From Oscillospiraceae bacterium (lineage in GTDB: Bacteria > Bacillota > Clostridia > Oscillospirales > Ruminococcaceae): a stretch of 47,118 bases of DNA. Of the stretch, positions 36,087 to 45,000 are shown in pieces. Within the stretch, counting starts at the first letter, position 1. The number at the start of each line of letters is the position of its first letter. The notes beneath the pieces were generated by a model. The model ran no database searches. It was not told the DNA's origin and saw nothing but the letters and a program-made list of their open reading frames with translations. The DNA is taken from the NCBI GenBank assembly GCA_016288755.1, contig JAEELE010000068.1, positions 1 to 47,118 of the forward strand, given 5' to 3'. Made by a program: the position numbers and the translations under genes.

Positions 36087-39000
36087 CTATCCATTCGACC
36101 ACCTCCGGCGCCTGACCGTGACATATCCGGCTGCGGAGAGCAGCAGCAGCATCCCGCCCACGGTGTAGTAGATGCGCGTGCCTGTGCCGCCGGATTCGGG
36201 GAGCTCGACTGCGTTGGACTGCAGCGCGGCGTTTGTCAGCGCAAGCTGTGTCAGCGCCCCGCTCAGCTCCGCACCCTGCGAGCCTGTTGAGTAGGAAACC
36301 GGAATAAATGCGCCTGTCGCGGTTTCCCTGATGAAGTAGCGGTAGGTGTGTCCGCGCCCGTCCGTCTTCGGCAGGTCGGATACCGTTGCGCTCAGCCAGC
36401 TTGCCGCTGCCGAGACCGTGATATCCTGCACCTTTTCGGCTGTTGCGGGCACATTGGCATTTGCTTCGGTGACCGTCGTCTGGACCGTGAAGGTCACACT
36501 GCCGCCGCCTTCATCCGTGATTGTGATTTCCGTGGTGCCGACCTTTTCGCCGGTGACAATGCTGTGCGTTGCCGGGTCGTAATACGCTACAGCCGCATCG
36601 GTGGTCGATTGATTCGCAGTGCCGACGATATTCAGCACCGGGTAGCTGCTTCCGACATTCAGTGTGAGGAGGTTCTCCGGCACAATGTCGCCGAGGTCGC
36701 AGCGCACCCGAATGGAATCAATATTCAGCGTGACCGTGCTGCTCTCCGTGCCGCGCGTTCCGATCAGAACCACTGTGCCTATGTGGGTCGCTGTCACTAT
36801 GTTTCCGCTGATCTCCACCTCGCCGCTGCTGTTCGCGGTATCGACGCTCCATGACTCAACGCTGAGGATATTGCCGTCGGCATCTTCTGCCGACAGAGTC
36901 GCGGTCCCGCCGACATGCAGCACGTCGCGGTCAATGAGTGCCGTGAAGGCTTTGCTGGAAACTGTGAATATCACTGTATCCGCCGCACCGCCGTGCGTTG
37001 CGGTGATCGTGACAGTACCGTTTCCGGTGAATGTCACCTCGCCGTTTGCATTGACTGTTGCTACATTCGTATCACTGCTGCTCCAGTTTGCGCTTGCGTT
37101 TGCATCAAGGTCAACCGTGTCGCCCTCTGTCCGATCGGTCGTGATAGTTGCTTTGTCGGTAATGGAGAAGGGCGTTACTGTGTAAGTCACAGAATCGGAA
37201 TTGGTTGTTCCTGCGTCTGTTGCACTTGCAGTAATTGTGACCTCTGAAACGGCACTGACTTGCTTGAATGTAATATTGCCATTATTGTCAACGGTTGCAA
37301 CATTACTGTCGCTGCTTGCCCAGCTGATCATGTCGGCGGATGTCGTTGCAGTAAGTGTGGCTGTGTCGCCGGAAATAACGCTTGTGTTGTCCGGCTTGTT
37401 CGTGATTGAGACTGTGGGACCAACGGGGGTGTAGTAGAAGCGGATTTCTTTGATCCATATTTTAGTATTCTGTGCGTTATATGCAGTGTTTTCTGTTACC
37501 GAAACGCCCTGAATCGGGCTAGGAATGCCATCATAGTATACATTATTCGTCCAACCTTGATAGCTTGTCAAGTCATAATACAGTTCAGAAGAAGTGAGAT
37601 AACCGGAATTTAAATAGAATTCTCCGAATGTCACATTTGATGCCTTGATATATGTTTTAATACCATAAAAGTGCACTGGTGCTTCCTCGAATACATACCC
37701 AATTCCAGTAATATCATAACCACTGCATAGGCTTTGAACGTTGCCTTTTTCCAAAGTTAGCAACTCAGAATTAACATCTAGCGATACATAATTCCCATGT
37801 GAATCTGTCCCGCTCCCCATCAACCGTATCTTGCCTTTGGAATTCGTCAAAGGTCTTCCCAAAGGCATCTGAACGGGTGTTTGCTCTACCACCTCCGTCT
37901 GAGCATTGGAAATATCCGTCTGCGCCTGTGCCAGAGCAGCCTGCACTCTCCGCATGGAGAACATGCCCCGCGGGAGGCTGCTGACGCTCTGCGTCTGCGC
38001 GGATTGTGTGTTTGCGTTTGCCGCGGCGCCGGTGTAGGGCTCATCGCCGTTATACGCCTGCCGCCACAGCTCGACCGTCACCTGCGTCGTGCCGCCGGTT
38101 TCATTTGCAAGCCAGCTCTTTTGGACATTCAGCGCGCCGGTGTCCAGCTCATTCGTCACCGTGTAGCTGCGGACCTCCGTTTCACCGGTCGTATCCACGG
38201 TCGCTGTCTGACCGCCGCTTGCGATCCAGCCTGCGGGCACATCCTCGATGACCTGATACTGCTTCGATGCCGGAAGACCGGTCCACACCGCCTCCCAGCC
38301 CGAGCCGCTTTCCGCGGTCACGGTCTGCGAGCTGACGGTCACATACTGATGTGTCGCCGTGTCATACTGCTGCAGCAGCAGCGTCACGGAATCCGGCGGA
38401 CTGACTGTGCCGTTGCCGGGTGTGTAATCCCAGACCTTCTGTGCCCGGATCTCGACCGTCTCGCCCTCGACGAAGTTATCGACCGTCATGATCGTGTCGC
38501 TGCCGGGAATCTGTCCCTCGTTGGCATACTGCGGTGTGTAGCTTTCGACCGTATAGCCGTTGCCGTCGGTCTCGACGATGTAGTAGCAGTATCCTTCGTC
38601 CAGTCCCTTCAGCGAAACCGTCCAGCCGGTGCTCCTGCTGAGCGTGACCGTGCCGTCCGTGCCGAGCCCCGGAACATTTTCGATGCCCGTCACAAGATTG
38701 GTCGCGTCCAAGCCGTATTTTGTCATGATGTCGGTCGCTTCTGCATTGACGAGCTGCGTCTCGCTCCGCGCCTTCCGGTAGAGCTGCACCTGCACATCTG
38801 CGTAATTCACATTGGAGATCAGCGGGTTATCCTGCTGGTTCTTGTCGCGCCATTGCTTCTTGACCACCAGAACGCCCGGCTGCTTGTTGGTGACATCCAG
38901 CGTGCGGTCCGCCTTATAGGCCGTGTTGCCGTCGAGCGTGTACACCGCGATATAATCGCCGCTTGTGCTTTCGGACTGCTCCTCGAGCACGAAATACTGC

Positions 39001-42000
39001 AGCTTCGCGTTGTCCGTGCCGCCGCGGAACGGCAGATTCTGCCATGTGTACTGCCACGGGTCGGTCTCCGTTCCGTTGAGCGTGACCGGGTTGGTGATCC
39101 CGGTGACCTGCGAAACGCCGTTGTAGACCTTGCCCTTGCTGATAAAGCTCTCGATAAACGCCTGATCGACGGTCTGCTTGCCGGTGAACTGATACAGCGT
39201 GAATGTCACCGCATCGCCCTCGCCGTGAATCTCGTTGCCGTCCGCCCATGTCTTGGCGGCGTGCACGTCGACGCTGGTCGGGTTGGTGTTCTTGTTGATG
39301 AGGTACATCACACCGGTGTTGCCGTTGAGTGCGTACACATCACTGACGATATAGTCCTCGAGCGCTGTGACCTCCTCCACAAGGAACTTGGTGTAGTTGA
39401 TCCCGTCGCCGCTGATCAGGTCCTGCGGCACCTCGATCTCCCAGTTGGGAGCGGTCAGCCGCTGTCTGTCGTCCGGCAGCGTGATCTTGACCGCGGTGCC
39501 GTCCGGCGTAATGCCGTAGAGGTTGAAGTCGACCGCACTGACCGGCGGATTCGCGATCGGGTTGCCGTTCTTGTCCTGCCACTGCTTTTTCACGAGCAGC
39601 TTTCTGGAGTTCACGATTTTGATCACGCCGCTGCTGCTGATCGCGTCATCCGTGTAGGAGGGCTTATACTCGGCACTGTTGTTCGATGCATCGTGCCAGA
39701 CCGCTCCGTTGCAGTTGACGTATTTGCCGCAGGTCGCACTGTTTTCATCGGCATCGTAAACATACCATGTCGGATCGGCATTTACGGCTTCTCCGTTGGA
39801 ATTGCCGATCTTGTAGGCGACCTCCCGGACGAAATAGTAGTAGGGCTTGCCGGTTGCCATGTCGCCGTTCGGGAGGTTCCGCCAGATCTCGCTCTGCCGG
39901 AAGGAATCCTCCTTGCTCAGGATATAGGCTTCAAGCGTCTCGTCGTATTTCGCCTGATCGGCTGCTGCGAGCAGGTCGCTCTGGTTTTCAACCGGCGCTG
40001 CATCATTGATATCCATTGTGTCCGAGCGCAGAAGCTGCACGGCGACCTTCACATCGTTAATCGCGGAATTGGGGTCCTGTTCCCATGTCTTTTCCGCGCC
40101 GATGTTGATCTGTCTGACATTCTGCACGATCAGGCTCGACGCCTTGCTGCTGCGCTCCTGTACACTTGCGGCGGGAACCCCCGCGCTCGCAGCCAGTGCC
40201 TCGATCTGCTCCTGCGTCATTGCCGGAGACGGATTTGTTCCGGTATTGGGCTCATTGTAGATGAAATAGGTCGTGTTGTCCGCGTTGCCCTCGACCGTGT
40301 GATCGTTGTCCGGCGCTTCGTAGGGCACCTTCGGGTAGTTGAAATCCGCGTGATTGTCCGGCGCCTTCACCTCTATGATCTTGTAGAGCACCTGATTTTC
40401 CAGCTCGATCTCAAAATTGCCCGCGAGCTCCATTTCGGCAGCGCTCTCCGGGATGATGTGATTCTCGCCCGATTCGGTTTCCGTCAGCCCCTGCGAGAAG
40501 CCTGCGGTGTGCAGGGTATCTGACAGCAAGCCGTCATTGCCGATTGGCGCGAACGAGAATGCATCTGCGTACACCCACTGTTGCAGATCGGCGTCGTATT
40601 TTGCCAGCTTGAAGCGGGCATTCAGGTCGTCGATGGAGTGATTTCCGATATCGACCTTCACGATCTCGAAGTTCTGCCCGACGCGCACCGACATGTTCGA
40701 TTTCTGCACGCAGTATTCGGTCTTGCGGGATTCATCCGTCTTGTCGCCGCCGGAGGTGTGCACGCTCGCTTCGTTCTGCAGGGAGAGAATGGAGTCGTCC
40801 TGCAGAATGCTGCCGTCCGGATTCTTGATCACATAGTCGTACATGATCACATAGTGACCGCCGTCCGGAAGCGTGAATTTGGCGTTGTAGTTCGTGCAGG
40901 GGGTGGAGGTTTTCTGAATTGCGCTCTCGACAGTTACCTCCTTGTTGTCATCGGAACCAACCATCTTAAATTTTGCGCTTGTATTCGGCTCCATCGGCTG
41001 CTTAAAGACTATTTTAATTTGAAGTTTGCCCGAACTGTCGAATGAATCGCCTTCCCATGAAATATCAGCATAATTTTTTAGCGATTGATCCGCCCAACTC
41101 TCATATTGGACAGGAGCGTTTGCTGTACCATGGTAATTAATGATTAGCTCAAAGCCTTTTTTGATGCCTTCACTTCCAGATGAAATTGTCGTTCCGCTGC
41201 CATCATTCCATAAATTCAGATTGGTGAACTTGTCTGAATAGTCCTCAACTGTTACATATTTTCCGTCTTTTGATTCGGTGGAATAAGAGTACAGGCTCGG
41301 GTCAACCGGAGACCGCTTTCCGTCCGTATCATAGTAGTAGACGGAGACATTGGAAAGCGTCGGTATTACGGTGACATCTGTTCCGTCCTGCTTCTCGCCG
41401 CCTGCCGGTGTATACTCCAGAATGCGGAACGTATCGGTGACACTGAATGTATTGCCGCTCGAAAGATACTTGCTGTCCTGATTGACATCCAGCGTATAAT
41501 GTGCCGTGCCGTCCCGGATGACCGCATACTGCTTCGTTTCGCCCCCCTGCGTGAGCGTCCTCGGATTACCGTATGCCGTACTGTTGATCTTGTCAATGTA
41601 GCCGACATTATCGCCGCCGGAAACATGAAAATCGACCGCTTGCGGCGCATGCTCACTTTCTTCCTGAATACGGTTTGTAAGAATAAACTCCCCGGTGGCT
41701 TCGAGTGCTTCATCCACAACCGATTTCGGTGTTGCAGTATAATAGGTTATATATGATACTCTTAAACCTTGAGGCGGAGTAATCATATCGAAAATGGCTG
41801 TGGTATTATCATTCAGATACTGCAGATTCAAATGATTTGTATCCGAATAACCATTATAGGAGTTTTCATCATAATACTCACTCCAAATATACCGCCAATA
41901 TACACCGTCATTACCGCCGCCATTCGCCTCGATTCGCACGCCGTGCTTGCCGCAATCATTATAGAAGACTGAGCCGTCGGTCAATACATCAGTAAACTTA

Positions 42001-45000
42001 TACCCGACATTGCCATTTTGCGTTTGGTTCGTGAGCATATCTATGCGCCACTTGAACAAATAGCATTCTGTGGGAACTCCATTGATATCTACAATCGCAG
42101 TATCCACCTTGCCGATATCATCGGACGAAAGTGTATTATTCTGCAGAATTCCGTCATTCGCTGTGTCCCATGACATTCCGTTCAGCGTGCGGTGAATTAC
42201 ATTACCGTCTTCATCCTTGTCCTCAGTCACATTAGGAATGATACTTGGCACAGGATTCGCCGCCTTTTTGGTATACGGCGCATTCTCCGTATTCGTGATC
42301 GTGATCGTGGAATTCGACGAAACCGCATCAGCGCTGTACTCCGTGGAGTACCCCGGCTTCTCCGCCTCGACGAGCTTATAGATCACATCGCGCTCAACGC
42401 CGTTGACGGTCGCCTTTGTCGGGAGATTCTCCCACGCTGCATTCAGATCATTGGCACCGTCCACGTCGATCGTCTTGACCGCAGTGATGTTGTTGTCAAG
42501 CTGATCTGCCGTGACCCATGATGCGCCGCCGTTGGTCGAAGCCATCAGCGTGACCGTAATTGTTCCGGTCGGGGTTTCCTGATTCACCACCCAATGCTTC
42601 ACCATGCCGACCGTGATCCTCTTGGGCGTGTTGGTCACCACGGAATCGCCGGTCACGTTGATGCCGGACGCATCGGGTCTGGTGTAGAAATCCTCGCTCT
42701 CCGCTATGGTGATCGGCTGCGTGGCGGTGATTCTGGTCCGGCTGATCTCCTTCGCGCGGTATCTGACGGGCTGCTCCGTTCCGTCGATCCATTCCGACGT
42801 CGGCAGGCTGTCCCATGCGTTCGTGAGCTTCCAGCCGCCCGTCCCCGTGAGCTGTCTGTCCTGTTCGGCAACGGGCTCCCAATCACCTTCGCCGACCTTC
42901 TTCATCAGCTGCAGCGTGATTGCGGTATACTGCGACTTGTCTTCGCCGCTCGCCCACGTCTTTTCCACGGACAGGCTGCTCTGCTGCACGCCCTCCGCGC
43001 TCGGATAATAAATCGCGTCCGTGACGGTCTCCTGCTCCGTTGCAGTGATCTTCTCCGCACTTACCTCAACCGCGCGGTAATAGATTTTCTGCCCGTTCTC
43101 CGTCTCACGCGGGAGCTTTGTCCATGCGTCATCCAGACGCCAGTTGTTCACAGCGGTCACGGTTTTGGTTTCCGTCGCACCCGGGACACCATCCTGCCAG
43201 ACGCCGTCCTCGCCGATCCTGCGCTGCAGCTTCATGGTGACGCTTGTGTAGCCCTCGGTGTTGGTGCCGTCCTCCCAGACCTTGCTGACGGAAACATTGA
43301 TCTTCTTCCATGTGTTCTTCACCGTGACGGTCTGGTTCAGGTCGACCACATCTCCGAAGGTCACCTGCGTATCGAATTCATCCTGTCTGTCGACCGTGTA
43401 CTGTTCCAGACCGGAATTATCCGGCGCATTCTGCGGAAGATCAGACATCCTGATTTCCCGGAGCCCGTAGTGCAGCGGATTGCCGTTTTCGGCCTTTGTC
43501 AGCATCCATGTCCAGTAGATCGTGTCCGATTCGCCGGATGCCGTGAGGAATGCGTACTTATCCGAGAATTTGTAATCGTCTTCGTGATACTTCTGCTCCT
43601 CGGTCAGCGTGCTGAACTGCTCATCCGTCCATTTGTACAGCCGGTAGCCGACCACGCCGGTGCGGTAGGCGGGCGGAACGCCCTCCCAGACCTTATCGAC
43701 GCGAATGGTGATCATGTTGGACTGATTGATCAGGAGTGCGTTGCGCGCCTCAGTGCTGCCCGTGCTGGAGAGCTCGGTCGGGTCCTGATTGCCGATCCAG
43801 CCGTAATAGGTGTCGTAGCCGGTGTCGGTATTGCCGGTCTCAGCGCCGGTGTTGGTGCTGCCGCGCTTGCGCTCGAGCATTCTCACCTCGACGACCCGGT
43901 AGCGGACATTGTCGCCGGCATCCAGATTCCTCCATGTGTAGGACGCGCTCGCCGGAAGATTGTCGGGGTTCGGGTCAGGTGCGAAATTGCCGGTGCCGTC
44001 GTTGACGAGCTTCACCGTATTCGTATCCAATGCGACCCAGTCGCCGTAATTGGTGCTCTTTTCCAGCTGCAGCACGATGTTCGGGCGGAAGAATTCGTTG
44101 CCGTTGTCACCCTGCCACTGCTTCGTGACGGTGATATTGGTTTTCCGCCAAGTGTTTGTCACGTCGATCGTTCTGGAGCCGTTCGGTGCATAGACATAGT
44201 AACCGTTCCCGTAGCGCTCGTGATACACCGCCGTGAATTCCTGCGCTTCTTCGGCTGTCTGAATCTCGACCACCTTGTAATAATACGGGTGATTCTCCGA
44301 ATCGTATTTCGGCAGATCATGCCATTTCAGAATACTCGCGCTGTTGGCATAGTCGCCGTTGTCCTTGTTGAGTGTGATCGTCTCCGCACCCGGGACATAT
44401 TCCCACGACGAATCCAGCTCCGGGTCTCCCGTCGTTCGCATCAGCCGGAATGTGAGGGATGCGGGCTTGTCGCTGTCCGAATCGTAGCGCGCCCAGAATT
44501 TCTCTGCGGAAACGGTCATCAGGTCGTAGACATTCGTGACGGTGTTGTAGCTGCTCTGCGCTTTCTGCGTATACCCATCCGGTACCGTGGCTTCCTCCAC
44601 GCGGTATTCCAGCTCCTGACCGCCTGCGTTGTACTTCGGCAGATTGTTCCACACTGCCTGCCAGTTGGTCGCAGCCGATGCCTCGACCGGATTGGCAACG
44701 CCCTCCGCGCTGACCGTCACCCATTCATCATTCGAGTTTTTGACACGCTGCTTCAGCGTCAGCTGGACAGCCGGGCGCTCGCTCTCGTGCCCCTCGTCAT
44801 CCTCCCACAGCTTGATGCCGGTGAAGTTCATGCCCTGCCATGTGTTGGTAAAGCCGAAGCTCGGGTTGTCGATGCCCTTGACGCCGTTGGTCTGATCGCC
44901 GGAAACGGTCTGTTCGTAGCGGTTGACAACACCGGACGGCATCGTCATCGTTTCCTCGACCTTGTAATAGATCGGCAGTCTGTCGTTACCGTCAGTAATG

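Noticed and set aside
35911-36102. 63-codon minus-strand frame between the adhesin and the major pilin
   Set aside because: It overlaps both neighbours, has no ribosome binding site before its ATG, and the product is a random-looking Arg/Ser/Pro-rich chain. It is treated as the intergenic leader of the major pilin.
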